Position numbers and translations under genes: made by a program. Shown one piece after another: positions 1-8,700 of a stretch of 45,199 nucleotides of DNA (within the stretch, counting starts at the first letter, position 1; each line of letters starts with the position of its first letter). The stretch is from Proteobacteria bacterium UBA7447. Its GTDB lineage: Bacteria > Pseudomonadota > Gammaproteobacteria > Arenicellales > UBA868. Below the pieces are notes generated by a model, which was given only the letters and a program-made list of their open reading frames with translations, searched no databases and was not told the DNA's origin. The DNA lies in contig DLPX01000069.1 in the NCBI GenBank assembly GCA_002477475.1, forward strand, positions 1,200 through 46,398. The letters run 5' to 3'.

Positions 1-32
1 GGTCGTAGGTTCGAATCCTACCCCCGCTACCA
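1..32 (+). tRNA. 3' end of a tRNA, probably initiator tRNA-fMet (truncated by window start)
   Basis: Only the 3' part is visible. The T arm has stem GTAGG (5-9) paired with CCTAC (17-21) around the loop TTCGAAT. The 3' acceptor strand CCCCGCT (22-28), discriminator A29 and an encoded CCA (30-32) follow. The start GGTC fits the variable loop of initiator tRNA, and the acceptor strand resembles that of E. coli fMet, where metY also precedes rimP. The anticodon lies outside the window, so the identity is inferred from resemblance and position. Confidence 0.85.
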
Positions 33-49
33 AATGCTGTTATCCGGGG

Positions 50-75
50 CCCCGCAGTAGCGGGGTTTGTTTTTG
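50..75 (+). terminator. Intrinsic terminator downstream of the tRNA
   Basis: CCCCGC (50-55) pairs perfectly with GCGGGG (60-65) around the loop AGTA. A T-rich run (66-74, interrupted by one G) follows at once. This is a standard rho-independent terminator separating the tRNA from rimP. Some read-through into rimP is possible, since no convincing separate rimP promoter was found. Confidence 0.75.
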
Positions 76-130
76 GTGCTTCGGGTGCAGGAGTGCAGTC
101 GGAGAGACTGATCGGGTAGGGAAATATGAG

Positions 131-583
131 ATGGATAACAGCGCGATCCGACAACTGCTGGAGCCGGTCGTGGAGGATATGGGGTACGAATTAGTGATGG
201 TCGAAACGACGGGATCGCCCTCGGGAGGCCAAGTGCTCAGAGCCTACATCGACGCACCAGGCGGAATTCTTCTTGAGGACTGCGAGCAGGTGAGTCGTCA
301 AGTGAGCGCAATCTTGGACGTGGAAGACCCAATTAGAGCGGAGTACACGCTGGAAGTGTCGTCCCCCGGTATTGATCGGCCTCTTGTCAAGCCTGAACAC
401 TTTCAGCGTTTTCAGGGTAATCAGGTAAGGGTGGTGATGCGTGAGGCCCGCTTGGGACGGCGTCGGTTTACTGGGTTTCTGGTAGAGGCTGGGGCGGAGT
501 GTGTCGTGGTTGAAGTGGATGGAGAGCCCTACGAACTGGATTACCAGGCGATGGAAAAAGCAAATCTCGTGGGTTTGGAATAA
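131..583 (+). CDS. rimP: Ribosome maturation factor RimP
   Basis: The 150-residue protein matches the RimP family, which binds the 30S subunit during late assembly and helps the S12 region mature. The N-terminal alpha/beta domain has the typical segment with LRAYIDAPGG and LEDCEQVSRQ (about residues 36-58). The family signature YTLEVSSPGIDRPL lies near residues 72-85, and an SH3-like C-terminal domain ends in a DYQAMEKANLV segment. Length equals the usual 150-155 residues. The ATG at 131 has a GTAGGG Shine-Dalgarno about 10 bases upstream. It is the first gene of the nusA-infB operon, as in most proteobacteria. Identification is by motif and by position. Confidence 0.96.
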   Translation: MDNSAIRQLLEPVVEDMGYELVMVETTGSPSGGQVLRAYIDAPGGILLEDCEQVSRQVSAILDVEDPIRAEYTLEVSSPGIDRPLVKPEHFQRFQGNQVRVVMREARLGRRRFTGFLVEAGAECVVVEVDGEPYELDYQAMEKANLVGLE

Positions 584-623
584 AGCGAAATCGCAGGGAC
601 AAAGAAACTAATAAAGACCGACT

Positions 624-667
624 TTGGCCCATGGCCGACTGCGTAAGCAGGCGCAACGATGGGCCAA
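624..667 (+). other. Long hairpin in the rimP-nusA spacer
   Basis: TTGGCCCAT (624-632) is the exact reverse complement of ATGGGCCAA (659-667). Inside it, CTGC (639-642) pairs with GCAG (647-650) around GTAA, a GNRA-type tetraloop. No T-run follows, so it does not look like an intrinsic terminator. It fills most of the 124-base rimP-nusA gap and would be transcribed as a two-tier stem-loop. It could be an RNase III or stability site, or a target for NusA autoregulation; the function is unknown. Confidence 0.6.
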
Positions 668-707
668 CTGGGGATCGATCCTAATGAACGCTTGGGAGTA
701 GTTGAAG

Positions 708-2255
708 ATGACGAAAGATGACGTATTGATGATGGCCGACGTACTTTCCCGGGAAAAAGATATCGATCGCGGAATAGTCTTTGAGGCAATTGAAGCAGCG
801 CTCGCTACGGCAACTCGCAAGCGGAATCGCGAAGACATCGAGGTCCGCGTACAGATCGATCGGACCAGTGGCGACTACGAGGCATTCAGGCAATGGGAGA
901 TTGTCGAAGACGATGCGGCGGTGGAAAACCCGGCCCGCCAGATGACATTTGCCGCGGCCGAAATAAGCTATCCGGACGATACCCATGAGATTGGCGGTGT
1001 CGTCGAAGAACCCTTAGAGACGGTAGCGACTTTTGGCCGCATTGAGGCGCAGGCCGCCAAACAGGTGATCAGTCAGAAAGTGCGGGAAGCAGAACGCGCA
1101 AGGGTGCACGAAGAATTCAAGGATCGTGTCGGACAAATGGTCCAAGGGGTGGTGAAGCGAGTAGGCAATCGGGAGGCCATTATTGACCTAGAAGGAGTAG
1201 AGGCTTCCCTTCCTCGCTCCAACTGGATTGACCGGGAGATTTTACGAAGTGGTGATCGCGTCAAGTCGATCCTGACCGAAGTTCGTTCCGAGCCTCGCGG
1301 TCCCCAGTTGATCCTTGATCGACGTTGCCCCGAGCTCGTGATCAAGTTATTCCAGCTCGAGGTGCCGGAAGTGGGACAGGGAGTTATTGAGATTCTCGGA
1401 GCCGCGAGAGATCCGGGATCCAGAGCCAAGATTTCTGTCAGGTCGCAGGACAACCGGATCGATCCTGTCGGGGCGTGTGTCGGTATTCGGGGCGCGCGCG
1501 TTCAGAGCGTCTCAAATGAGATCAACCTTGAACGCATAGACATCATTACCTGGGTCGATAGCCCAGCTGAGTTCGTCATCAAGGCCTTGCAGCCAGCAGA
1601 AGTCGACTCGATATTGATGGATGAAGAATCACGGTCGATGGATGTCGTAGTTGAAGAGAGTCAACTTTCTCTTGCGATTGGACGAGGCGGACAAAATGTT
1701 CGCCTGGCATCCGAATTGAGCGGGTGGGAGTTGAACATTATGACCGACGAGGCGGCTGCCGAGAAAGCGGAGCAGGAGGCTCAGGAAGCCGTCGAGCGTC
1801 TGATGACTCAACTGAATATTGATTCAGAGGTCGCAGGTGTATTGGTTGAAGAGGGCTTTGTCACTCCGGAAGAGGTGGCCTATGTCCCTGTGCAGGAATT
1901 GCTAGATGTCGAAGGCTTTGACGAGGATCTGGTCGAACAACTTCGAGTTCGAGCTCGAGATTTTCTGGATATCCGGGAAATCGCCGAACTGGAGAAGAGT
2001 CGGCCCGAAGCTGATTTGCAGTCGATGGAAGGTATGGATGAAGCGACAGCGGCACTGTTCGCCAGCAAAGGAATCCGCTCGATGGAGGATCTTGCCGAGT
2101 GCGCGACAGATGAGCTCGTTGAAATGACGGGAATCGATGCGGAGCAGGGAAGCGAATTGATCATGACGGCGAGAAAACCATGGTTTGAGGAAGCCGATGA
2201 CGCTGTCGAAGCTCAGGAAGAGGTTGCAGGCATGGAGAGTGCCAGCTCAAGTTAA
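708..2255 (+). CDS. nusA: Transcription termination/antitermination protein NusA
   Basis: This 515-residue protein binds RNA polymerase and nascent RNA and tunes pausing, termination and antitermination. Domains in order are the N-terminal RNAP-binding domain (FEAIEAALATATRKR near residues 23-37), an S1 domain (about 130-200), KH1 with GIRGARVQ, KH2 with AIGRGGQNVRLASEL, and two acidic C-terminal AR repeats of helix-hairpin-helix type (LLVEEGFVTPEEVAYV and the SKGIRSMEDLA region). E. coli NusA also has two AR repeats. The ATG at 708 is preferred over the in-frame TTG at 702, because GGGAG (694-698) is 9 bases from 708 and too close to 702. It lies between rimP and infB. Confidence 0.96.
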   Translation: MTKDDVLMMADVLSREKDIDRGIVFEAIEAALATATRKRNREDIEVRVQIDRTSGDYEAFRQWEIVEDDAAVENPARQMTFAAAEISYPDDTHEIGGVVEEPLETVATFGRIEAQAAKQVISQKVREAERARVHEEFKDRVGQMVQGVVKRVGNREAIIDLEGVEASLPRSNWIDREILRSGDRVKSILTEVRSEPRGPQLILDRRCPELVIKLFQLEVPEVGQGVIEILGAARDPGSRAKISVRSQDNRIDPVGACVGIRGARVQSVSNEINLERIDIITWVDSPAEFVIKALQPAEVDSILMDEESRSMDVVVEESQLSLAIGRGGQNVRLASELSGWELNIMTDEAAAEKAEQEAQEAVERLMTQLNIDSEVAGVLVEEGFVTPEEVAYVPVQELLDVEGFDEDLVEQLRVRARDFLDIREIAELEKSRPEADLQSMEGMDEATAALFASKGIRSMEDLAECATDELVEMTGIDAEQGSELIMTARKPWFEEADDAVEAQEEVAGMESASSS

Positions 2256-2274
2256 CCCCTAACGGTAGATGCTT

Positions 2275-4758
2275 ATGCCTGTTGTAGCCATAAAAAAACT
2301 CGCAGAACAGATCGGCTTACCTCCAGAGAAGCTGCTGGAGCAGCTGTCAGCCGCCGGTGTCTCGGGGAAAGCCGCGGATGACACGTTGGATGATACGGAA
2401 CGTAGCACCCTGCTGGCATTTCTGCGTGGTGGCAAAACCACCGCAGAGACCCCAAAGCCTCAGGAAAAAGTAACACTGAATCGACGTACGACCACGGCAG
2501 TCAAACAGAGCTCGCGAGCCGGGGGTTCCAGGACTGTACATGTCGAGGTTAAAAAGCGCAGGACCTACGTCCGCCGGGGCGAGTTGCAGCGTCAACAGGA
2601 GGAAGCCGAACAGGCCGCTCGCGAAGCAGCCGAAGCGAAGGAGCGAGAGCAGCAGGCGAAGCAAGAGGCTGAAGAGCGCGCCAAACAGGAAGCTGCGGCA
2701 GCGGCAGAGGAGGAGGCGCAAAAACGCCAGGCCGAAGCCGCGGCCAGAGCGGCAGAGGTCGAAGCGCGTCCCGCCGAACATCCTACCCCCGCACCCGTGT
2801 CGCCGCCAGAAAATAAAACCACGACAAGACGGGATGAAAAGCCTAAGAAACGCAAAGGCAAAGGAAGGGCGGACAGTGGTGGGGAGCTCCATCTGGCGGA
2901 GGGAAAGCGTGGCAAGCGGCGGCCACGTCAGCCGATAAAACCCCGTCGCCTGACTTCAGCGACTGCAGGCCAGCACGCTTTCGAGAAGCCCACCGAACCG
3001 GTGAGTCGGGATATCTCCGTACCTCAAACTGTCAGCGTTGCCGAGCTCGCCCAATCGATGTCGGTCAAGGCAGCAGAAGTGATTCGGGTCCTGATGGAGA
3101 TGGGAAGTATGGTGACCATCAATCAGGTACTGGATCAGGATACCGCGATGCTGGTGGCAGAAGAAATGGGGCACAAGGCAATTGCCGCAGATCTGGATGA
3201 CCCTGAAGCAATATTGAGCGCTGACGATACTTCAGACGAACGCCCGAGCGCTCCGCGGGCGCCAGTAGTCACGGTGATGGGGCATGTCGATCACGGCAAG
3301 ACGTCCCTGCTGGACTACCTTAGGAAAACAAAAGTCACTGCCGGGGAGGCGGGCGGGATTACTCAACATATCGGTGCTTACCGAGTTGCCACGGACAAGG
3401 GGACCGTGACGTTTCTGGATACGCCCGGACACGAGGCGTTTAGCGCAATGCGTTCTCGCGGTGCGCAGGTGACGGATCTCGTTATTCTTGTTGTGGCAGC
3501 AGATGATGGAGTCAAGCCTCAGACCATAGAGGCAATCAGCCACGCACGTCAGGCTTCCGTGCCTCTGATTGTTGCCATAAACAAGATGGACAAGGAAGAC
3601 GCGGACCCAGATCGCGTTAAACAGGAATTGGCTAGTCAGGAGGTTATTCCAGAGGACTGGGGCGGGGATACGCTGATGAGTCAGGTCTCTGCGATCACCG
3701 GAGAAGGTGTTGACAGTCTTCTCGATTCGGTTCTGCTGCAGTCAGAAATGTTGGACCTCGGCGCCCCTGATGCGGGGGTCGCATCCGGTACGGTTGTTGA
3801 GGCACGCCTGGATCGCGGCAAGGGGGTCGTTGCCACGCTACTCGTCCAGAAAGGAGAACTAAAAAAAGGCGACATCGTTATCGCCGGGCGGGAATTCGGT
3901 CGTGTTCGGGCGATGACCAGCGATGCGGGAGACGTCGAGTTGACTGCGGGCCCGTCTACGCCGGTCGAGATTCAAGGCTTGGGCGGGGTACCAGACTCTG
4001 GGGATGAATTTTCAGTAGTTGCCGATGAGCGACGCGCAAGGGAAATCACCAGTTATCGACAGGCGAAGCATAAAGAAGTCAAACTGGCGCGACAGCAAAA
4101 AGCCAAACTGGAAAGCATGTTCAGCGAGATGGGCGAAGGCCAGGTTAAGACCTTAAACGTCATCATCAAAGGGGATGTCCAAGGCTCTGTGGAAGCGCTG
4201 ACGGAGTCGCTCGAGAAAGTGAGCTCGGAAAAAGCGAAAGTGGCTGTCGTGCACGGTATGGTGGGCGGCATCAACGAATCTGATGTAAATCTTGCCGGAG
4301 CATCTGAGGCGATCGTGATCGCCTTTAATGTGCGAGCGGATGCGACCGCCCGAAAATTGATTGAGAGTGAAGGTATAGATGTGCGGTACCACAACGTGAT
4401 CTATGATGTGGTGGATGAAGTTACAGCAGCACTTACCGGTATGTTGGCGCCGATCATCCGGGAACAAGCAGTCGGTCTCGCCGAGGTGCGGGATGTGTTT
4501 CGGGTTGCCAAAATGGGTGCCGTAGCCGGTTGCCGAGTGATCGAGGGTGAGGTTCGGCGAAATCTTCCAGTGCGGGTGCTGCGTGACAATGTTGTGATCT
4601 TCGATGGGCAGATTGACTCGTTGAAACGTTTCAAGGAAGACGTGACTGAAGTCAGATCAGGGTTTGAGTGCGGCATCGGTGTGAAAAATTACAACGATAT
4701 CAAGCCGGGCGATCAGATAGAAATCTACGAAAACGTAGAGCAGGCCGCGACGCTCTGA
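2275..4758 (+). CDS. infB: Translation initiation factor IF-2
   Basis: This 827-residue GTPase delivers fMet-tRNA to the 30S subunit and promotes subunit joining. The N-terminal IF2_N subdomain (AIKKLAEQIGLPPEKLLEQL) is followed by a long charged Ala/Glu/Lys/Arg linker (about residues 95-235). A second IF2_N-like segment (VSVAELAQSMSVKAAEVI) comes next. The G domain starts near residue 336 with GHVDHGKTS (G1), then DTPGHEAF (G3) and NKMD (G4). Domains II, III and the fMet-binding C-terminal domain complete it. Length is slightly below the 890 residues of E. coli. The ATG at 2275 is preferred to 2269 because the weak GGTAG (2264-2268) directly abuts 2269. Confidence 0.97.
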   Translation: MPVVAIKKLAEQIGLPPEKLLEQLSAAGVSGKAADDTLDDTERSTLLAFLRGGKTTAETPKPQEKVTLNRRTTTAVKQSSRAGGSRTVHVEVKKRRTYVRRGELQRQQEEAEQAAREAAEAKEREQQAKQEAEERAKQEAAAAAEEEAQKRQAEAAARAAEVEARPAEHPTPAPVSPPENKTTTRRDEKPKKRKGKGRADSGGELHLAEGKRGKRRPRQPIKPRRLTSATAGQHAFEKPTEPVSRDISVPQTVSVAELAQSMSVKAAEVIRVLMEMGSMVTINQVLDQDTAMLVAEEMGHKAIAADLDDPEAILSADDTSDERPSAPRAPVVTVMGHVDHGKTSLLDYLRKTKVTAGEAGGITQHIGAYRVATDKGTVTFLDTPGHEAFSAMRSRGAQVTDLVILVVAADDGVKPQTIEAISHARQASVPLIVAINKMDKEDADPDRVKQELASQEVIPEDWGGDTLMSQVSAITGEGVDSLLDSVLLQSEMLDLGAPDAGVASGTVVEARLDRGKGVVATLLVQKGELKKGDIVIAGREFGRVRAMTSDAGDVELTAGPSTPVEIQGLGGVPDSGDEFSVVADERRAREITSYRQAKHKEVKLARQQKAKLESMFSEMGEGQVKTLNVIIKGDVQGSVEALTESLEKVSSEKAKVAVVHGMVGGINESDVNLAGASEAIVIAFNVRADATARKLIESEGIDVRYHNVIYDVVDEVTAALTGMLAPIIREQAVGLAEVRDVFRVAKMGAVAGCRVIEGEVRRNLPVRVLRDNVVIFDGQIDSLKRFKEDVTEVRSGFECGIGVKNYNDIKPGDQIEIYENVEQAATL

Positions 4759-4809
4759 GCTGTCATAGTCTCAGTCTTCCGAAACAGTCACAAAAGGATC
4801 GAGTACACA

Positions 4810-5178
4810 ATGCAGGGCGTCGATCGGACGCGTAGGATTGGTCAGGTGTTGCGAAGGGAGTTGGCGCCGATTATCTCTCGTGAGATGGAGTCAAGCGTTG
4901 TAGGACTGATCTCCATCACCGCGGTCTCGGTGAGCAAGGATCTGCGGCATGCCCGAGTGTTCATCACTTCCCTTGCATCGAAACTTTCAAGTGCCGAACT
5001 CACCAAGGAGCTAAACGCGGTCTCCGGCTCACTGCGTTGGGAATTGGGCCAGCAGGCTGGGTTGCGGCGCACGCCGGAACTTGTATTTGAGTATGACGAA
5101 AGCATCAAGCGCGGTGCCGAGATGTCGAGGTTGCTGGATGGTCTTTCTAACGCCGGCGATCATGATAGTGGTGATTGA
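4810..5178 (+). CDS. rbfA: Ribosome-binding factor A
   Basis: The 122-residue protein has the single KH-like fold of RbfA. Recognisable segments are RRIGQVLRRELAPII at the N terminus, SITAVSVSKDLRHARVFIT in the middle, and RRTPELVFEYDESIKRGAEMSRLL at the C terminus. RbfA binds the 16S 5' region and supports 30S maturation and cold adaptation. The ATG at 4810 has AGGA 11 bases upstream. It is followed immediately by truB, whose TTG start overlaps the rbfA stop, which implies translational coupling. The family order infB-rbfA-truB-rpsO-pnp is conserved. Confidence 0.95.
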   Translation: MQGVDRTRRIGQVLRRELAPIISREMESSVVGLISITAVSVSKDLRHARVFITSLASKLSSAELTKELNAVSGSLRWELGQQAGLRRTPELVFEYDESIKRGAEMSRLLDGLSNAGDHDSGD

Positions 5179-6107
5179 ACTTGGGTCGTAGGAGAAAACA
5201 GACCTTCGGGGATCCCGTAGATGGAATTCTGCTTCTGGATAAACCCGCTGGCATTACCTCCAACGAGGCGCTGCAGCGCGCCAAAAAACTGTTGGCGGCA
5301 CGCAAAGCAGGGCACACTGGGAGCCTGGATCCGATTGCGACGGGATTGTTGCCCCTGTGTTTTGGATCATCGACCCGGTGGTCGGGGTATTTTCTCGGCT
5401 CAGACAAGTACTACATGGCGACGGTTCGCCTTGGTGAAACGACAGAGACAGGCGACAGCGAGGGCGCAGTGACGAAACGGGTTTCTGTCAACGTCACTGA
5501 ATCACAAGTGCGCAGTATCCTGCAGGAGTTCCTAGGAACACGGCTGCAGGTTCCGCCGATGTATTCTGCGATCAAGATGGATGGTCAGCCGCTATACAAG
5601 CTCGCTCGCCAAGGAAAAGAGATTGAACGTGAGGCAAGGGAAGTCACCGTCCATGAGCTGGATTTTCAGTCTTATAACGGGCGCGACGTTGAGTTGACGC
5701 TCCGATGTTCGTCTGGATTCTACGTAAGAACCCTCGCGACCGAGTTTGGTGAGAGGCTAGAAACAGGGGCTCACGTAATTGAACTTCGACGTTTAGGTGT
5801 TGCCGGACTGCTCCTTGATCAGGCCCTTACCTTGGACGATCTTGAAAAAATGACAGGACCTGTTGAACGGCGGACTCACCTTGGGGCTGTCGGAGAGGCG
5901 CTGGACCACCTTCCGGCGGTTGAATTGTCCGTGGATGCTGCGTTTTATCTATGTCGTGGGAAGAGCGTTCGAGCGGCCAATCTGCCAGGTGAGGGAAGCG
6001 TCCGACTCTATTCGTCCGCTGCGGGGTTTTTGGGAGTGGGGGTCGTAGGCCCTCATGGAACGGTGGCGCCTGAACGTCTGGTACCCACGGGAACTCAAAC
6101 CGGCTGA
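5175..6107 (+). CDS. truB: tRNA pseudouridine(55) synthase TruB
   Basis: The 310-residue enzyme makes pseudouridine 55 in the T loop of tRNAs. The motif GILLLDKPAGITSNEAL near the N terminus and GHTGSLDPIATGLLP, holding the catalytic Asp, identify TruB. MYSAIKMDGQPLYKLAR and the Y-V-R-T-L segment are also typical, and the C-terminal part fits the TruB/PUA region. An in-frame TGA lies just upstream (5172-5174). The start is therefore TTG 5175, overlapping the rbfA stop by 4 bases, or TTG 5181; no ATG is available before the first conserved motif. Confidence 0.95.
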   Translation: MNLGRRRKQTFGDPVDGILLLDKPAGITSNEALQRAKKLLAARKAGHTGSLDPIATGLLPLCFGSSTRWSGYFLGSDKYYMATVRLGETTETGDSEGAVTKRVSVNVTESQVRSILQEFLGTRLQVPPMYSAIKMDGQPLYKLARQGKEIEREAREVTVHELDFQSYNGRDVELTLRCSSGFYVRTLATEFGERLETGAHVIELRRLGVAGLLLDQALTLDDLEKMTGPVERRTHLGAVGEALDHLPAVELSVDAAFYLCRGKSVRAANLPGEGSVRLYSSAAGFLGVGVVGPHGTVAPERLVPTGTQTG

Positions 6108-6112
6108 ATTTG

Positions 6113-6141
6113 TTGAGGAAAGTGGGCCATGACTGTAGAAT
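6113..6141 (+). promoter_or_regulatory. Candidate sigma70 promoter for rpsO
   Basis: TTGAGG (6113-6118) and TAGAAT (6136-6141) are separated by exactly 17 bases. A start site near 6148 would give a leader of about 95 bases before rpsO. E. coli rpsO also has its own promoter, with a leader that S15 binds to repress its own translation. The promoter is seen as a pattern only; the autoregulation is inferred by analogy. Confidence 0.6.
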
Positions 6142-6243
6142 ACGGCGGCTTTCATTTTGTGCCGGCGCTCACCTACTCCTCAACCGGCGTCGATCCTGCT
6201 CCACACATTAGAAATTTACCGTAATCGCAAGAGAGATCTAGAT

Positions 6244-6513
6244 ATGTCCTTAGTGGCCGAAGATAAAGCCAAGGTCGTCAGTGAGTATGCCACTGCGCCC
6301 GGTGATACAGGTTCTCCCGAAGTTCAGGTTGCCCTGCTGACTGCACGCATCAGCGATCTGACAGACCATTTCAAAACCCACATTCATGATCATCACTCGC
6401 GGCAGGGCTTGCTGCGAATGGTGAACCGCCGTCGCAAACTTTTGGACTACCTTAAGGACCGTGATACTGAACGTTATCGAACTTTGATCGGCCGCCTCGG
6501 GCTCAGACGCTAA
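6244..6513 (+). CDS. rpsO: 30S ribosomal protein S15
   Basis: The 89-residue protein has the standard S15 length. It contains GDTGSPEVQVALLTARI, the H-F-K-x-H-x-x-D-x-H-S-R-x-G-L segment and VNRRRKLLDYLK, which contact 16S helices 20-22. The ATG at 6244 is chosen because the protein begins MSLVAEDK there, and AGAGA lies about 9 bases upstream; a longer reading from 6157 adds unrelated residues. It sits between truB and pnp. Only 37 bases separate it from pnp, with no terminator or large hairpin between, unlike E. coli. Confidence 0.97.
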   Translation: MSLVAEDKAKVVSEYATAPGDTGSPEVQVALLTARISDLTDHFKTHIHDHHSRQGLLRMVNRRRKLLDYLKDRDTERYRTLIGRLGLRR

Positions 6514-6550
6514 GCCCTACCGACACTTTTAAAACTACGGAGCTATCCGC

Positions 6551-8638
6551 TTGAACAAAACCGTTGAAACATTCCAGTATGGCGATCAGGAATTTCGCCT
6601 GGAGACCGGGCAAGTCGCCCGACAGGCATCTGGGGCAGTGCTGGCCAGCATGGGCGAAACCGTTGTGCTGGTTACCGTGGTGGCCGCACGCGAGTCGAGC
6701 GGCCGTGATTTTTTCCCACTTACCGTAGATTACGAAGAACGGACCTATGCCGCCGGCAGAATTCCCGGCGGTTTTTTTAAGCGCGAAGGACGACCATCAG
6801 AAAAGGCAATCCTTACCTGCCGCTTGATTGATCGGCCAATCCGTCCACTTTTTCCGGACGGTTTTGACAATGAGGTGCAGATTGTTGCGACGGTCATGTC
6901 AGTAGATCCGGAAATTGATCCTGATGTGGTGGCGATGGTCGGCGCATCCGCTGCCCTCTCTATCTCAGGCGTTCCCTTTAATGGCCCAGTCGGGGCTGCC
7001 CGAGTCGGGTTTATCGACGGCAATTATGTTCTGAATCCAAGTGCAAGCCAGTTGGAGAGCTCCGCGCTGGACCTGGTGGTGGCGGGAACCAAGGGTGCCG
7101 TACTCATGGTTGAGTCAGAAGCGCAGGAACTGACCGAAGAACAGATGCTTGGAGCCGTTGTATTTGGGCACGATGCCTCCCAGGCAGCGATCTCGGCCAT
7201 TGAATCCCTGGCGATGACGGTCGGTGTGGAGCGCTGGCAATGGGAAGCTGAGGCTCAGGATCAAGTACTTCAGGAAAAAGTCGCGGCCCTCGTGGCCGCA
7301 GACGTACAAAGTGCCTACCAGATTGCAGATAAAACCGCGCGTCAGGATGCCATTGCGGCGGTGCGTGACAAGGCGGCCAGCGAACTCGTTTCCGACGACG
7401 CGGAAGCAAGTCTCGCTGATCGCGTTAAAGGTGCAATCAAGAGTATTGAGAAAGCCACCGTTCGAGGTCGGATCCTCTCGAATGAGCCGCGAATTGATGG
7501 GCGCGACGTTGAGACCGTCCGACCCATCAGCATTGAAACCAGCGTGCTTCCGAGGACCCATGGATCTGCGCTCTTCACCCGCGGAGAGACCCAGGCAATC
7601 GTCACCTGTACGCTCGGCACTGAGAGGGACGCACAGATTATCGATGCACTCGAGGGTGAACGCCGTGATCCCTTCATGCTGCACTACAACTTCCCACCTT
7701 TCTGTGTTGGCGAAACGGGCCGGGTAGGTTCGCCTAAACGACGGGAAATTGGCCATGGTCGGCTCGCCAAACGAGCGATCCTCGGCGTCTTGCCGAGCCC
7801 GGAAGACTTTCCGTATGTGATCCGAGCGGTGTCCGAAATCACCGAGTCGAATGGATCGAGCTCCATGGCGACGGTCTGCGGCACCAGTCTCGCGCTAATG
7901 GACGCCGGTGTGACGCTTAAGGCGCCCGTCGCCGGCGTTGCAATGGGACTGATCAAGGAAGGAGAGCGTTTCGCTGTCCTGACGGATATCTTGGGAGACG
8001 AAGACCATCTCGGGGACATGGACTTCAAGGTCGCGGGAACTGCAGATGGTGTCACCGCACTCCAGATGGACATCAAGATTGACGGCATAACGCGGGAAAT
8101 AATGGAACAGGCCCTGGCACAAGCCAAACGGGGTCGACTGCATATCCTCACCGAAATGGGCAAGGTAATCAGTGCGCCTCGTGAAGAGATGTCCCGATAT
8201 GCCCCTCGTATTACCACCATGTCTATTCCGACAGACAAGATCCGGGATGTGATTGGCAAAGGCGGCGTGACGATTCGGGCGATATCCGAAGCGACAGGAG
8301 CCGCGATCGATATAGAAGATGATGGCACCATCAAGATTGCGACCTCCGACCTCTCAGCCGCCGAGGACGCAAGACGTCGAATAGAACAGATCACTGCTGA
8401 CGTCGAGGCGGGTACCATCTATGAGGGCAAAGTAGTCCGGTTGATGGATTTCGGGGCGTTTGTCAACATCTTGCCGGGCAAGGACGGCCTCGTCCACATC
8501 TCACAGATTTCAGACGAGCGGGTCGCGAATGTCAGCGACAAGCTGTCCGAAGGTGACGTCGTCAAGGTTAAAGTACTTGAAGTCGACAAACAGGGCAGGA
8601 TTCGGTTGAGCATGAAGGCCGTAGAAAGCGACAGTTGA
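6551..8638 (+). CDS. pnp: Polyribonucleotide nucleotidyltransferase (PNPase)
   Basis: The 695-residue phosphorolytic 3'-5' exoribonuclease works in the degradosome. It has two RNase PH-like domains: the first contains YEERTYAAGRIPGGFFKREGR near residues 67-87, the second FTRGETQAIVTCTLGT and NFPPFCVGETGR. It ends with a KH domain (VIGKGGVTIRAI) and an S1 domain (YEGKVVRLMDFGAFVN). The start is TTG at 6551, with ACGGAG about 9 bases upstream; E. coli pnp is also recalled to begin with UUG. Length matches the family (about 700). Confidence 0.97.
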   Translation: MNKTVETFQYGDQEFRLETGQVARQASGAVLASMGETVVLVTVVAARESSGRDFFPLTVDYEERTYAAGRIPGGFFKREGRPSEKAILTCRLIDRPIRPLFPDGFDNEVQIVATVMSVDPEIDPDVVAMVGASAALSISGVPFNGPVGAARVGFIDGNYVLNPSASQLESSALDLVVAGTKGAVLMVESEAQELTEEQMLGAVVFGHDASQAAISAIESLAMTVGVERWQWEAEAQDQVLQEKVAALVAADVQSAYQIADKTARQDAIAAVRDKAASELVSDDAEASLADRVKGAIKSIEKATVRGRILSNEPRIDGRDVETVRPISIETSVLPRTHGSALFTRGETQAIVTCTLGTERDAQIIDALEGERRDPFMLHYNFPPFCVGETGRVGSPKRREIGHGRLAKRAILGVLPSPEDFPYVIRAVSEITESNGSSSMATVCGTSLALMDAGVTLKAPVAGVAMGLIKEGERFAVLTDILGDEDHLGDMDFKVAGTADGVTALQMDIKIDGITREIMEQALAQAKRGRLHILTEMGKVISAPREEMSRYAPRITTMSIPTDKIRDVIGKGGVTIRAISEATGAAIDIEDDGTIKIATSDLSAAEDARRRIEQITADVEAGTIYEGKVVRLMDFGAFVNILPGKDGLVHISQISDERVANVSDKLSEGDVVKVKVLEVDKQGRIRLSMKAVESDS

Positions 8639-8700
8639 TTGCGCTGGGGCTACCTTCTCTTTAACTCCGTTTTCCGTAGAAGGCCTTCGCGTGGGTGACG

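Noticed and set aside
7684..8418. Long minus-strand open frame (244 codons) opposite pnp
   Set aside because: It lies fully inside pnp in the opposite direction, has no recognisable protein, and arises from GC-rich codon structure.
8677..8690. GAAGGCCTTC palindrome in front of orn
   Set aside because: Short, with no T-run or second motif; the likelihood of chance occurrence is high.
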